Notes under the pieces: model-generated
What the model was told of the DNA's origin: nothing
The model's input: the letters and a program-made list of their open reading frames with translations, nothing else
Databases searched by the model: none
Part shown: piece after piece, positions 31,228-43,427 of the stretch
How positions within the stretch are numbered: position 1 is the stretch's first letter
How the letters are laid out: every line of letters begins with the position of its first letter
Source: Elephas maximus indicus
Taxonomy: Eukaryota > Chordata > Mammalia > Proboscidea > Elephantidae
NCBI RefSeq assembly: GCF_024166365.1
Contig: NC_064830.1
Location: 86,546,721 to 86,610,720, forward strand
Direction: 5' to 3'
DNA: 64,000 nt
Program-made: the position numbers and the translations under genes

Positions 31228-33842
31228 TATTTCAATCATCAAAAACAACATTTCAAGATCTATCCTGAAGTACAGGGCTGTCAGTGATAGGATAATATCC
31301 ATTCATCTACAAGGAAGATCCGTTAATATAACTATTATTCAAATTTATGGACTAATCACCAAAGTCGAAGATGAGGAAATTGAAGTTTTTTTTTTTTTTT
31401 AACCAACTTCTGCAGTCTGAAATTGGTCAAACACGCAATCAAGATGCATTGATAATGACTGGTGATTGAGAGGGAAAGCTGGGAAAAAAAAAAAAACAAG
31501 AAGGATCAGTAGTTAGAAAACATGGCCTTGGTGATAGAAATGACACCAGAGATGGCATGATAGAATTTTGCAAGACAAGCAACTTCTTCATTGCAAATAC
31601 CTTTTTTCAACAACATAAACAGCAGCTATACATGTGGGCCTCACTGGATGAAAAACACAGGAATCATATTGACTGCATCTGTGGAAAGAGACCATGGAAA
31701 ACTCAATATAATCAGTCGGAACAAGGCCAGGGGCCAACTGTGGAACAGACCATCAATTGCTCATATGCAAGTATAAGTTGAAGCTGAAGAAAATTAAAAC
31801 AAGTCTGTGAGAGCCAAAATAATACTTTGAGTATATCCTACCTGAATTTAGAGGCCATCTCAAAAATGGATTTAATGGATTGAACACTAATGACCGAAAA
31901 CCAGATGAGTTGTGGAATGACAGCAAGGACATCATACAGGAAAAAAGCAAAGGTCATTAAAAAGACAGGAAAGGGAAGAAAGAAAAGACCAAAATCGATG
32001 TCAGAGAGATGCTGAAATTTGCTCTTGAATGTAGAGTAGCTAAGCAAATGGAAGAAATTATGAAGTAAAAGAGTTGAAGAGAAGATTTCAAAGGGCGGCT
32101 GGAGAAGAAAAAGTAAAGTGCAAAGGCCTGGAGTTAGAAAACCAAAAGGAAAGAATGTACTTGGTATTTCTTAAACTGAAAGAACTAAAGAAAAAATTCA
32201 AGCCTCAAGTTGCAATTTTAAAGGATTCTATGGGCAAATATTGAACAACTCAGGAAGCATCTAAAGAAGATGGAAGGAACACAGAGAGTCATTGTACCAA
32301 AAAGTCAACTTTCCACCATTTCAGGAGGCAGCATATGGTCAAGAACCAACGGTACTGAAGAAGTCTAAGCTGCATGGAAGACACTGGCAAAAATTAAGGC
32401 TCTAGGAATTGATGGAATACCCACTAAGACGTCTCAGCAAATGGAAACAGTGCTGGAAGCACTCACTTGTCTATGGGAAGAAATTTGGAAGACAGCTACC
32501 TGGCTGACTGACTGGAAGAGATCCATATTTCTGCCCATTCCAAAGAAAGGTTTTCCAATAAAATGCTGAGATTTTCAGACAATATCATTAATGTCACACA
32601 CAAGTAGAATTTTGCTGAAGATCATTGAAAAGCAGTTGCAGCAGGACATCAACAGGGAATTCCAGAAATTCAAGCCGGATTCAGAAGAGGACATGGAATC
32701 AGGGATATCACTGCTGATGTCGGATGGATCCTGGCTGAAAGCAGGGAATATCAGAAAGATGTTTGCCTGTGTTTTATTGACTATGCAAAGTCAATAACAT
32801 TGCAAAAAATTAGAATTCCAAAACACTTAATTATTCTCATAAGAAACCTGTTTATAGATCAAGAGGCAGTTGTTTGAACAAAACCAGGGGATATTGATTG
32901 GTTTAAAGTCAGGAAAGGTGTGTGTCAGGGTTGTATCCTTTCACCATACCTATTCAATCTGTATGGTGAGCAAATAATCTGAGAAGCTGAACTATATGAA
33001 GGAGAACGCAGCATCAGGACTGGAGGAAGACCCATTAATGCCTGAGTTATGCAGATGATACAATCTTCCTTGCTGAAAGTGAAGAGGACTCGAAGCACTT
33101 ACTAATGAAGATCAAAGACTGCAGCCTTAAGTATGGATTACACCCTCAACATAAAAAAAAAAAGAAAGCAAAAATCCTCACAACTGAACCAATAAGCAAC
33201 ATCATGATAAATGGAGAAAAGATTGAAGTTGTCAAGGATTTCGTTTTACTTGAATCTACAATCAACGCTCTTGGAAGCAGCAGTCAAGAAATCAAAGGAT
33301 GTATTGCATTGGGCAAATCTGCTACAAAAGACCTCTTTAAAGTGTTGAAAAGGAGTCACTCTGAGGACTAAGTTGTGCTTGACCAAAGCCACCGTATTTC
33401 CAATCATCTCATATGCATGCAAAAGCTGGACAATGAATAAGGAAGACCAAAGAAGAATTGGTGCCTTTGAATTATGGTGACGGCAAAGAAAATTGAATAT
33501 ATTATGGACTGCCAGAAGAATGAACAAGTCTGTCTTGGAAGAAGTACAACCAGAATGCTCCTTAGAAGCAAGGATGGCGAGACTACATCTTACGTACTTT
33601 GAACATGTTTTTAAGGAGAGAGCAGCCCCTGGAGAAGAACATCATGCTTAGCAAAGTACAGGGTCAGGGAAAAAGAGGAAGACCCTCAATGAGATGGACT
33701 GACACAGTGACTGCAACAATGTACTCAAGCATAACAATGATTGTGAGGATGGTGCAGGACTGGACACCGTTTCGTTCTGCAGTACATAGGGTCGCTATGA
33801 GTGGGAACTTACTTGATGGCACCTAACAACATCAACAACAAT
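31228..33842 (+). mobile_element. RTE-clade LINE copy D, 5'-truncated
   Basis: It begins inside the EN coding region (about ATTTCAATCATCAAAAACAAC) and ends GGCACCTAACAACATCAACAAC. EN pieces are at 31230-31400 and 31557-31781, RT core at 32591-32797, and the palm near 33050. Many stops, shifts and A/T-run expansions (31387, 31480, 33150) make it the most decayed large copy. It lies just left of a MER5A remnant. Confidence 0.92.
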
Positions 33843-34056
33843 TCTTTGTTATGAAGGGGCTGTCATTTTGCACTGTAGGATGTCTAGCAGCATCCCCAGC
33901 CTGCAGGTCTCTACTCACTAGATGTCAGTAATAACACCCTCCACCCCTACTGTGGAAGCCAAAAAACATCTTCAGATATTGCCAACTGTATCCTTGGAGA
34001 CAAACCACTCTCCCCCAACCCTGCTCACCCACCCACCGTTGAAAACCACTGCCATA
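33843..34056 (-). repeat. MER5A DNA transposon remnant (hAT-Charlie)
   Basis: ATGAAGGGGCTGTCATTTTGC, CACTAGATGTCAGTAATA, CAGATATTGCCAACTGTATCC and GTTGAAAACCACTGCC match MER5A in reverse. It is a short non-autonomous DNA transposon with no coding capacity. Confidence 0.87.
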
Positions 34057-34224
34057 GCTAATAGGAAGTAAATAATTTTTTTAAGAAGTTGAGGAACAGG
34101 ATCCATATTGATTCTTAGAATGAGCTTTCTGGTAGAAGACAGTTTGGAGAGGGTCAGCTAAGGAGGTTAGCAATGACGCAGGACACGGTGAGGACAGCCT
34201 GAACTAGGACAGTGTCCATGCACC

Positions 34225-34433
34225 AGGAGGACACTTTCTCTCCTAAATTCATCTCAAATTGATTACCTCCTCTATCCTCAATGGTCTTGTCCTAGCTTGG
34301 ATCAACCTTATGATTTCTCACCTTGACTTCCTGCCTCCAGTCTCTTCCCATCCTTCAATCCTGTGTCCGTATTGCTGCCACAGTGAGCTATCGTAAAAGC
34401 AAGCCCAAACCTGTCTATTCTCAGCTTAACCAG
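34225..34433 (+). repeat. L2 LINE, left of SINE
   Basis: ATGATTTCTCACCTTGACTTCC, TCCATCCTTCAATC-type text and GCTGCCACAGTGAGCTATCG fit L2. It continues at 34641 after a SINE. Confidence 0.7.
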
Positions 34434-34640
34434 TGAACTAGTTGCCATCAAGTTGACTTAGACTCATAGTGACCCCATGTGGGTCATAGTAGAGCTGCAC
34501 CCCGTAGTGTTTTCATTGGCCGATTTGTTCAGAAGTAGATCCCCAAGCTTTTCTTTTGAGGTACCTCTGGGTGGACTCAAACCACCAATCTTTTGGTTAA
34601 CAGCCAAATGCATTAACCATTTGCACCAACTGGGAACTCC
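34434..34640 (-). mobile_element. AfroSINE type 2, inside L2
   Basis: GTTGCCATCAAGTTGACTTAG tail, CCATGTGGGTCATAGTAG, AGAAGTAGATCCCCAAGC and GGGTGGACTCAAACCACC. The GCACCAACTGGGAACTCC head is diverged. Confidence 0.88.
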
Positions 34641-35070
34641 ATGTAATGGCCCCATTATTGGCATGATCCAGAACAATCTCATTGTGAAGGAGAAGGTTCT
34701 TCCTGAGCTGGGCCCTGCCTATTTCCCTTGTCTCAATCCTGTCAATTTCCAGGTCACATCTCATGATAAGTTACTTAAAGTCTTTTGAATGTAACAAACC
34801 CTCCTTTAACAACTTCTTCTCAGCCTGGAATTCTTTGTTTTTCTTCTTTCTCACATCAGTTAAGACTCACCTCAAATGTCACCTCCTCTGAAAAACTTTT
34901 CCTGCCCATCCCAGTGCAGAGCTGAAGATTCCTCTTCTAAGTTCCAGTTCTGTGGTGTTTATCATGCTGTATCATAAGACCCTACTAGTCCATCTACTTC
35001 CCCTTTCTATGTTCTTATTCACCTTTCAAACTCTGTGCTGGCATGTAATGAGCACTTGAATATTTTGGTA
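34641..35070 (+). repeat. L2 LINE 3' part
   Basis: AGACTCACCTCAAATGTCACC..TCTGAAAAACTTTTCCTG is the characteristic L2 3' coding/UTR junction text. Confidence 0.85.
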
Positions 35071-35666
35071 GAAGGAAGGGATGGAGGAAAGAGGAGGATT
35101 CAATAGGACAAACCAACACAAGCAGAAATGTGGTTCCACAATATTAACACAGCAAAACCTGTGAAAGCTGAAAGCTTTGTAAGGCAGAAACCATCCAGAG
35201 AAGGACAACTTAAATATTTTCCACTAAAGCAAGCAATAGAAAAGTGGTAAGACTACACCCTGTCAATGGTGGAAAACTTCCAAGACCCAGAAAAACAAGG
35301 CAGTCCCATCAAATTCCAGGTCTCACAGGTTTCATATGCCATCAGCAGTGCCCATACGTTGCCATGTCACTCTCCCTCCTCTTTCAAGACATGATCACTG
35401 AAGAATGGTTATGGGAAAAAAAAAAAAAAAGACTTTGAAATATAAATGGGTTGGAGGTAAGTAGGATCCCCCCCCCTCACCGCCGCCCTTCACCTCACCT
35501 CACCTCAACCCTTTAGAGTTACAAATGAAATGTTTGACAAACAATCCTATGGAGTACAGGTTGGATACCACTACAACAGAAATTGTTTAGACCAAAAGTT
35601 TTCCAAGTCCTGCCTACCCACTTTGCCTAGAAGACTTCAATGCAACCACTTAAGCATGGCAAGTTC
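35071..35666. other. Unassigned with homopolymer tracts
   Basis: An A-run (about 35407-35420), a C-run (35470-35476) and a CACCTCACCTCACCTCA mini-repeat near 35491. No gene recognised. Confidence 0.4.
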
Positions 35667-35830
35667 TTTTTTTTTTTTTCTTTTATTTGTGTATTGTCTC
35701 ACCTTTCACCAAAGTTACCACTTAGCTATTGTCTATTTAGTGTTTTTCCATCCCCACCCCTCCCCTCTCTCATAACCATCAAAGATTGTTTCTTTTTCTG
35801 TGTGAACCTTTTCAGAACATGGCAGGTTCT
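35667..35830 (-). mobile_element. L1 3'UTR fragment
   Basis: TTCACCAAAGTTACCACTTAG, GTTTTTCCATCCCCACCCC and CATAACCATCAAAGATTG match the same 3'UTR stretch of the L1 at 60250-60350. Confidence 0.8.
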
Positions 35831-36978
35831 CGAGCCCAGTGTATTCAAAGCTAATCCGCAGAATCATTTAGTGGTAGAAGAAAACAAACCATTCAGAAAT
35901 ACAGTATTGTCCTAACGAAAAAGTTTTAAATCTCACTAAGCCTTCATTTAGTAAATATTTCTTAAAAAATGAAGTTATTTTATTTGTTTGCTTTAAATCA
36001 TTGCTTAATAAACTTCTATTTGTTGTGTTTATATATTTGGATATAAGTTATACTATTACAGTGACAAAGAAGCAGATTCCTTACCTATGAAATAACAATA
36101 ATAATTGCATAAGCCGTTTATGAAAACAGCCTTGGAAAGGTAGAAAGCCTGAATAATTACATTGATCAGTAAGCTTATAGAAGAGATGCTCCAGAAGAAG
36201 GAGCCCTGGGTGGTCTGTGGTAGGATGCAAAGAACTCTTGGGTCATAGGAAGTCTTACGTCAGAGACCACAAAACTCTGACAGAATTTACTCTTCAGGCA
36301 TGTTTTCCTTGGCTCCTAAATCAAGATCCACGATATTTTCTAAAAGAGATGATAGTTGTAAATAATTAAAAAAATAAAATATCACATGAATATTGGTTTC
36401 TGTGTTCTCTTGATAGGGATTACTGGACAAGAAGCCAAGAATAAGCCAAGTCAAGTGAAGTGGGTTGACAGAGTGTGGTTAGAAAACTGTAGATCCATGG
36501 GCCAGCTGGTGTCAGAAATATATTTCCAGTATAGTCAACACAAGGTCTATGGAGAAAAAACTAATTGTTGAGATGAGCTGGAGGTGGAGATAGGGTTTTA
36601 TTGCTCTGAATGCCTGAGTAGGATGGTTGAACTACAGGTAATTGGGGCTGGAGAAGGCAAGGGGCTGATGCTCAAAGAGGACCCTCAAGAATCAGCAGTC
36701 ACTACAAATTTGTGGAATCTCCGTACACCTCCACTGAGAAGCCCACCTTCTCCAGAACTCTGGCTCACCCAGAGCAGCCACAGGGACCATGTTGGAGTGA
36801 GCCCAGTTGGGATCAGTAGCCTGCTGACCACTGAATGGAAAGTGTGCTCTCCTATGCCACACATGTTTGCTAAGATGCCTCACACACAGGGTGTTATGAA
36901 TTAAAGAGAAGAGCAATAACAGCATTTCACTCTCTATTCCCCTAGAAAAGCTAATCAAAAACCAAACCTGGAATTGAT
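35831..36978. other. Unassigned
   Basis: No gene recognised. AGGAGCCCTGGGTGGTCTG near 36201 may be a fragment of a SINE head. A 106-codon frame at 36584-36904 has no recognisable domain. Confidence 0.35.
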
Positions 36979-36997
36979 TTTTTTTTTTTTTTTTGCT
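36979..36997. repeat. Poly(T)
   Basis: A run of T with one interruption. Possibly the poly(A) end of a lost minus-strand retrocopy. Confidence 0.7.
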
Positions 36998-37419
36998 AGT
37001 TCAATACTTAATATTACATGTTAAGCAAGAGGGTTTTACAATTCACTAGTCTTTCACTTACAGGGAATTAAGCAATACAAATCCATTCTCCCAAATGCCA
37101 AAAGCCAAAGCCGTGCGCTAAAAAGTGAGTGAACTGATCGAGTGATTCCGTCAGCACGTTGATTTCTTGCTTTTCCACATACCTATTTCTTTACAATATG
37201 TGGGGACTGCTTAGTAGACTCTGAGAACTCTTTCTCCTGGCCCTTCTATAATCCCTTGCCCTCTTCCTCCTTCTCTCCAAACCTGAGGCTCAGGAAACTA
37301 CAGATGCCATGCTACTAAACCTTTGGGCTAGAATTAAGTACACCACAGCCTAAGATCTCTGGTATTGAGGCATTCACAAGTAGAGCTTTTAAAAATGAAA
37401 GACATGGGTGTAGAAAAGA
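36998..37419. other. Unassigned
   Basis: No gene or repeat family recognised. Confidence 0.35.
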
Positions 37420-37640
37420 GTCCTTGAATCCTCACAACATTCCTGGGAAATATATACTACGATTGCATGATGATAGATTATTATTAGATTCCATTTTATT
37501 GATAAGGAAAATGCGCCACTTGGAGGTACAGTCATCAATCTAAGGATACCCAGGTGGTGAGTGAACAAGCTAGAATTTGACCCCAAATGCTGTTGCTCCA
37601 GTCTTCTACCTGAACCTTCGTGTTGTGCCACCTCTCTGAT
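37420..37640 (-). repeat. MIR SINE
   Basis: CATTTTATTGATAAGGAAAATG, GGTGGTGAGTGAACAAGCTAG and GACCCCAAATGCTG read as reverse MIR, diverged. Confidence 0.7.
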
Positions 37641-38429
37641 ATCTACAAGTTAGCCTGTAGAAAGATTGATTGCCTTTGGTTAATCCCTACCCAGCAGCTC
37701 TTCTTTATTAAGAAAATGGAACATGGTGGACGTGCAATGGGTGGTTTCTGAGTGAGATCATTCAGAGCATTCTTCTATTATAATGTGGCCTAATGTTCGG
37801 CATGTTGTATGGCGCAGTCACGAATGAGGCAGCTGTGTAGAGTGGAAAATGATGACACTCAACAGCCTCTGAGACCACAGTTTATAAGCTGCTGATATTT
37901 TACAGAGCTCTAAAAAGGGCTTATGCATCCTCCAGGAGCAGACAGGGAAAGGCTTGCCTTGCTTTGGATAGTTGATGGAGACAAGTCAGGATGTGTCTTC
38001 ACATTCTGCCTCATCCCTAGAAATTCCCTGACCATGAACCATGATCAGGGGTTGTAGCAGAAGGACAATTATCTCTTCAATATGTCCCATCATGAGTGAC
38101 CACTGAAGCTCTTAGTCAAACCAGTCCATTCTAATAGGACAGAGAAGAGAGAGGGACTGGTTTAGGAGACTTCAGGGCCTTCTTGAGCCAGTCAAGATGG
38201 CCCCATTTGTCTACATTATTGTTTTTTTGGTGATGTTGGTGGAATCTGAGGAGTGCTGCGAAGGTGTCTTAGGAGGTCAGGAGAAGCGAGAATATTTAAA
38301 TCCTTGCTGTTTTCTTACCTGTTACTGAATTTGTATTATGTTTTTACTTTGATAAATAAGCAAACAAGACCACAACAAAACAGGAAGAAAAACAAACATA
38401 AAAAAAATACCCAGTGATATCATTTTTTT
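37641..38429. other. Unassigned
   Basis: No gene or repeat family recognised in about 0.8 kb. It may be unique intergenic DNA. Confidence 0.35.
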
Positions 38430-38660
38430 TTTTTAGATTATGTGCCAGGCATTGTGTTAAATATTCATAAATGCTATGTCAATAAATCTCCCAGAACCCT
38501 GACGGGAAGTACAGTTGTCATCTATGTTTTATCAAGGAAGATCAAAGAGGCTAAATAAACCACCCTAAATCACACAGCCAATAGGTAGCAGGGTGAGGAT
38601 TTGAACTTAATTCTGTCTGACGCGAAAACTCATGATGTTAATCATCTTGATACACCACAG
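38430..38660 (-). repeat. MIR SINE
   Basis: TGTGCCAGGCATTGTGTTAA, TAAATCACACAGCCAATAGG and GGTGAGGATTTGAACTTAA are reverse MIR text. Confidence 0.85.
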
Positions 38661-38914
38661 CCCTCGCTGCGTCCCCCTGAGCTCTAACTTGCTAACCCCT
38701 GTTGCCTCTTGCCTGGTCCATTCAGGTCCTTCCTGTACCACGGGCAGACTTTGATATGGAATTTCTGCTTTCTTGGATAGCAGCCACTAGTCATCTTCAA
38801 TTCCAGCCTTGCTGTGCCCTGCATTTCCTTTGCTAAACCCCAAGAGGGATGGACCACAGGTTTTCTCTTCACCCACAGCAGAGAGAGTTGAGGCTGAGGG
38901 GTTTTATGAATAAA
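38661..38914. other. Unassigned
   Basis: No family or gene recognised. Confidence 0.3.
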
Positions 38915-39418
38915 AGACTATATTTCACTGCCTGGAATATCTTTTTTCCCTCTACCTCTTACCCATACACTGGCTTGGTTGACATCTTTTGCTGTTTAAG
39001 GACTTCACCTCCTCCAGCAACACACGCTCCTAACACATACACACCAGTACCACCACCACCTTCACCACCTCTGCTACCGTAATGCTCTGTTATTCCTCAT
39101 TTTAGCACTCACTGCATTTTTGGTGATTTAGTCATCTCTCTTTCCCACTAAAATATGGGTTCCTTGTTAGCAGGAACCAAAAACAAACCAAACCCGTTGC
39201 CATCGAGTTGATTCCGACCCTATAGGACAGAGTAGAACTGCCTCACAGGGTTTCCAAGGAGCAGCTGGTGGGTTTGAACTGCTGACCTTTTGATTAGCAG
39301 CCAAGCTCTTAACCACTGCGCCAGGAACAGTGATATATAAACACACATGCATATATCTGGCACAAGGTATGACTCATTAAGTAGCTCCTGAATGAGTGAA
39401 TGATTGAATGAGTATCTG
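38915..39418 (+). repeat. L2 LINE 3' end, split by SINE
   Basis: TTCACTGCCTGGAATATCTTT, TTTCCCACTAAAATATGGG and, after the SINE, CTGGCACAAGGTATGACTC and GAATGAGTGAATGATTG, the L2 3' terminal repeat. Confidence 0.8.
39178..39321 (-). mobile_element. AfroSINE, short form, inside L2
   Basis: ACCCGTTGCCATCGAGTTGATT tail, GGGTTTCCAAGGAGCAGC body, AACCACTGCGCC head. CAGGAAC at 39171-39177 and 39322-39328 is a 7-bp flanking repeat. The head is slightly truncated. Confidence 0.92.
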
Positions 39419-39814
39419 GACTGAAGGTGCAGATAATTCTCATTGATATTTTCTTTGTAGAGCATCAACTTTAGGCATTTAAAAAAAGGGAGTCGACTTA
39501 AAAAAAGGGGTTTCCAGTTAAACTGTACAAAGATCCATGAGTCTGGGAAGGAAAGTGTTGACAGAGAAAACTTCAGAGAGGATTTCTCTGGATAGGTAAA
39601 CAAACAAACAGCTGTAGAGTGGCTGAATGACTGACTTACCTTGAGGTATGGGATGGAGGTAGACTGGTGCATCAGCAACCCATCCTTGCTGTGCATGAGA
39701 TTAGAATGTAGATTTCCAGGCACTGCTCCCAAAAACTCTGATTGGAGTTAAACTCAGGATTTGTGTGTGTTTTTAACTTAACAATCTAGTCTATTCCACT
39801 TGCTATATACTATG
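39419..39814. other. Unassigned
   Basis: No family recognised. A minus-strand 170-codon frame (39732-39220) runs from here through the L2 and the SINE, so it is not a gene. Confidence 0.4.
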
Positions 39815-40005
39815 CACTCTTCTGAGTGTTTACACATATTAACTCAATCCTCATAACACCTCTAAAAGATAAGCGCTCCTATTAACTTCATATTATAGTT
39901 GAGGAAGCTAAGGCACAGAAAAGTTACGTAACGTACTCAAGATCACATGGGCTGTATGTGTTGGAACGAGGATTGAACACAGGCAGGTGTTTTACCATGG
40001 TTCTG
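39815..40005 (-). repeat. MIR SINE
   Basis: TTAACTCAATCCTCATAACACC, GAGGAAGCTAAGGCACAGAA and GATTGAACACAGGCAGG are reverse MIR text. Confidence 0.87.
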
Positions 40006-40066
40006 ATACATTATCAATTCTTTGAGCCACTGTGTTGTTGCTTTTGTTAGTTGCTGTTAGCTGTTA

Positions 40067-40738
40067 GTTGAAGCACTTACTGAGGAAGATCAAAGACCAC
40101 AGTCTTCAGTATGGGTTGCACCTCAACACAGAGAAAACAAAAATCCTCACAATTGGACCAATATGCAACATCAAGATAAATGGGGAAAAGTTTGAAGTTG
40201 TCAAGGATTTGATTTTACTTGGATTCACAATCAACATGCATGGAAGCAGCAGTCAAGAAATTACTAGGCAAATCTGCTGCAAAAGATCTCTAAAGTATTG
40301 AAAAGCAAAGATGTCGCCTTGAAGACTAAAGTGTGCCTGACCATGGTGTTTTCAATTGCCTCATATGCATGTGAAAGCTGGACAGTAAAGAAGACTGAAG
40401 AATTGATGCCTTTGAGTTGTGGTGTTAGAAAAGAATATCTGTCTTGGAAGAAGTACAACCAGAATGCTCAGTTAGAAGCAAGGATGGCAAGCCTACGGTT
40501 TCACATACTTCGGACATGTTGTCAGGAGGGATCAGTCCCTGGAAAAGGACATCATGCTTGGTAAAGGGTCAGGGAAAAAGAGGAAGACTGTCAATGAGAT
40601 GGACTGACACAGTGGCTACAACAATGGGCTTAAGTATAACAACTATTGTGAGGATGGCACAAGACCAGGCAGTATTTTGTTCTGTGGTACATAGGGTCAG
40701 TATGAGCTGGAACCGACTAGATGGCACCTAACAACAAC
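40067..40738 (+). mobile_element. RTE 3' fragment, copy E
   Basis: It begins GAAGCACTTACTGAGGAAGATC, just after the YADD region, and runs to GATGGCACCTAACAACAAC. A 5'-truncated insertion of about 0.67 kb with frameshifts. Confidence 0.93.
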
Positions 40739-40744
40739 AGCACA

Positions 40745-40880
40745 GCAGAGTAAAGGCCTGGCAATCTGCTTTCATAAAGCTTACAGACAAGAAAACCTTA
40801 TGGAGCAATTCTACTTTGTGACACATGGGATCACCATGCATTGGAATCAACTGAATGACAACAGGTTTGTTTGTTTTGTG
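40745..40880 (+). mobile_element. AfroSINE, long form, 5'-truncated
   Basis: GAGTAAAGGCCTGGCAATCTGC, AAAGCTTACAGACAAGAAAACC and TTGGAATCAACTGAATGACAAC. The tRNA-like head is missing. Confidence 0.8.
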
Positions 40881-41261
40881 TGTATGTTTTAATCTTCGTT
40901 TATTTCAACAAACATACGTATGGACCTGTTCTTCTCCACCTAACACTCCACTGATCACCTGGCATGGGAAGGCTGGGAGGTGATGTTGGATGTAATTCTG
41001 GGCCCCTAGTTTCCCCAGCTGCACCATGTTGCATGGCTGTGCTGAATCAGTGAAAGGTAAGATGCTACATGAACCTACCTCACTCTGTGGATGCCCCGTT
41101 AGGAAGGACACTGAGCTGGCAGCTTCTCGTTCATGTTCCAAGAGGTGTTTGTGTTGTAACTGACACAAAAAACAAGCTGAAATTAGAGGCAAAAACAGGA
41201 TATTTGGAATTATGGGGAACTGAACTCAATTTCAGTTCTCTTCCTTACCAGATTCGGGTTC
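40881..41261. other. Unassigned
   Basis: No gene or family recognised. A minus-strand 95-codon frame lacks recognisable features. Confidence 0.35.
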
Positions 41262-41600
41262 CAAATAAACAATTACCGAGCACCTGCTGAGTACAAGGCA
41301 CTATTCTAGGCACAGAAACACAGCAGCAAACAAAAGAGGCAGGGTCTCATAGTCTACCCGTAAATAATTAAAACAATTTCAGGTACTAAAAATGTCATGG
41401 AGGAAATAGTTGGTTCATTCAATGAAATTATATAACAAATATTTATTGAGCACCTACTATGCTGGAGCTATAGAGAATGAAGACAATAGACACTGTTCTC
41501 ATGAAATTTACATTCTGGTGTGGCAATGTAAAAAATAAACAAATATATATGTTGGGTGGTGATAAGTATTATAAAGGCAAGTAAAACAGGGAAGGTGAAA
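41262..41600 (-). repeat. L2 LINE 3' end, two tandem pieces
   Basis: GAGCACCTGCTGAGTACAAGGC (about 41279) and GAGCACCTACTATGCTGG (about 41449) are both the reverse L2 3' end. The second continues with TAAACAAATATATATG..GTATTATAAAGGC. Confidence 0.8.
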
Positions 41601-41632
41601 ATGTGTGTATGTATGTGTATATATGCACATTA

Positions 41633-42010
41633 TCTTAGATACCAAATGCTGCTGTAACAACAACGCCACCACAAATTACCACAAATGAATAGCTTTAAAG
41701 AACAGAAATTTATTTTCTCACAGTTCAGGAGGCTGCAAGTCCTAATTCAGGGCGTGGCTCTAGGGAACATTTTTCTTTGTTGGTAGCCCCAGGAGTTCCT
41801 TGGCATTTCTTGACATCTATTTTTCCCCAGGTGTGTGTCTGTGTCTATTCTGATCTTTTGATCAGAATAGAAATGATAAGATTTAGGATCTACTCTACTC
41901 TGGTATGGTCTCATTAATAACAAAAGAAAACCCCTATTTCCAAACAGGGTCATATTTAAAGGTACAGGGGTTAAGATTTCAATACATCTTAAAATTCTAT
42001 CCATAATACA
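41633..42010 (-). mobile_element. MaLR-like solo LTR
   Basis: TATCTTAGATACCAAATGCTGC, GAACAGAAATTTATTTTCTCAC and GGGTTAAGATTTCAATACATC read as the reverse of an MLT1-type LTR, about 0.38 kb, with no coding. Shorter than the others, probably internally deleted. Confidence 0.78.
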
Positions 42011-42109
42011 TATGCATATGTGCATGCTATTTCAGACAGGTGCCAGGGAAAACCTCTTTGATAAGGTGACAGACATTTGTTCAGTGACGTAATTTTTCCT
42101 TTGCTGAAA

Positions 42110-42186
42110 ATGTGGAACATGGGATTTAGCTTTTAGGGTTGTATTGAGGATTAAATGAGGTGATGAATATGCCTACCCAAGTGCCT
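42110..42186 (+). repeat. MIR fragment
   Basis: GTTGTATTGAGGATTAAATGAGG is the 3' half of MIR. Short. Confidence 0.6.
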
Positions 42187-42605
42187 TTTTAACACTTTAA
42201 AGAGGCTTAACGTGTTTAAAAGCAAAGGTCTCACCTTCAGGACCAAGGTGCTCCTGCCCCAAGCCATGGTATTTTTAATCACCTCATATGTGTGCAAAAG
42301 CTGGGCAATGACTAAGGAAGATCATAGATGAATTGATGCATCTGAATTATGATGTTGGCCTAGAATATTGAATATACAGTAGACTGCCAAAAGAACCAGC
42401 ACGTCTGTCTTAGAAGACGTACAGCCAGAATGGTCCTCAGAGGAAAGGATGCGAGACTTTGTCTCACATACTTTGGACATGTTATCAGGATGGATCAATC
42501 CCTGGAGAAGTACATCATACTTAGTAAAGTAGAGGGTCAATGAAAAAGAGGAAGGCCAGGGACTCCGCGTATATGAGCAAGTGGCTGCAGGATGGGGCAA
42601 GCCTC
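42187..42605 (+). mobile_element. RTE fragment, copy F
   Basis: It begins TTTTTAACACTTTAAAGAGGC and follows the RTE C-terminal region (AAGCCATGGTATTTTTAATC, GGACATGTTATCAGGATGG). Similarity becomes weak after GAAAAAGAGGAAGGCCAG, though AGTGGCTGCA at about 42582 may still be RTE. No 3' tail. Confidence 0.85.
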
Positions 42606-42805
42606 CTGCAAGTGGCCTGGCCTGAGGATGCTCTGGCTGGCTGGTCTTCCCCCAAGGATGGGTGGAGGAGGCTCCCTCCACCTTCCTCAGCCACCCACTC
42701 ATCCTTGACAAACTGTGTCCAGCTCAGCTCATTTTGCAGTTGGCTCAGCAGCCTAGAGAAAGGACACCATCAGAAGATGCTGGTGAAGATAGTGTGGACA
42801 TAGGT
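42606..42805. other. GC-rich patch of unknown origin
   Basis: About 200 bp clearly more GC-rich than its surroundings, beginning where RTE similarity fades. One plus-strand frame reads through most of it (LILDKLCPAQLILQLAQQP). I recognise no protein. Candidate exon or pseudogene remnant, weakly supported. Confidence 0.25.
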
Positions 42806-43427
42806 TACTAACAGTAATGATGAGAAAAATTAGTCCAGGCCATGGAGAATGGCTCCTAGTACAATACTGGACCTTAGTGATCACCACTGTCAACACATTT
42901 GTTTTGCAACTGGGAAAACAGACGGAACTATTTATTGCCTCCACCAAGACCACATAGTGAATTCATGATGAAGTAGCTGTTGGAAATCAGACTCATGCTT
43001 TTGCAGCGAAGGTCCGCATTAAGCCAGGGATAACAGTTGTATTGGTTTGTGTCTAAGCAAAAAAATAGAAATTACTTAAGTATTTAAACAGGAGGAATTT
43101 AATGGAGGGGATTATCTGCACAAATGATAGAGAAGCTGAGAACCAAACATAGAAGAGTGAGGTAATCCAGAGATTAGCAACAGCAGGAAGCTGCTACCAA
43201 GTGAAAGGTGGTGTTGCCAGAGCCCAGGACACCTAGCAGAAGCTAGACCCATGGTGGATCTGTCTGAGAGTTGCTGAAGCCATGGAAGACATGTAGCCAC
43301 TGCCCCAGAAATCATCTCCTTTGCCCCTTACTATCCTCCAAATTCCTACCATTGTCTGCTATTGGCCAAACCCAGTTGGAAGCCAGATGCCATGTAAATC
43401 TAGGAAATGGAGCTTCAGGGGGTAAAA
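42806..43427. other. Unassigned
   Basis: Probably old repeat material around 43070-43260, not named. No gene. Confidence 0.3.

Noticed and set aside
36201..36220. Full AfroSINE
   Set aside because: Only about 20 bp resemble the head. No body or tail follows.
36584..36904. 106-codon plus-strand frame
   Set aside because: No recognised protein, no promoter or splice context, and a similar antisense frame.
39220..39732. 170-codon minus-strand frame
   Set aside because: It reads through an L2 piece and an AfroSINE, so it is assembled from repeats by chance.
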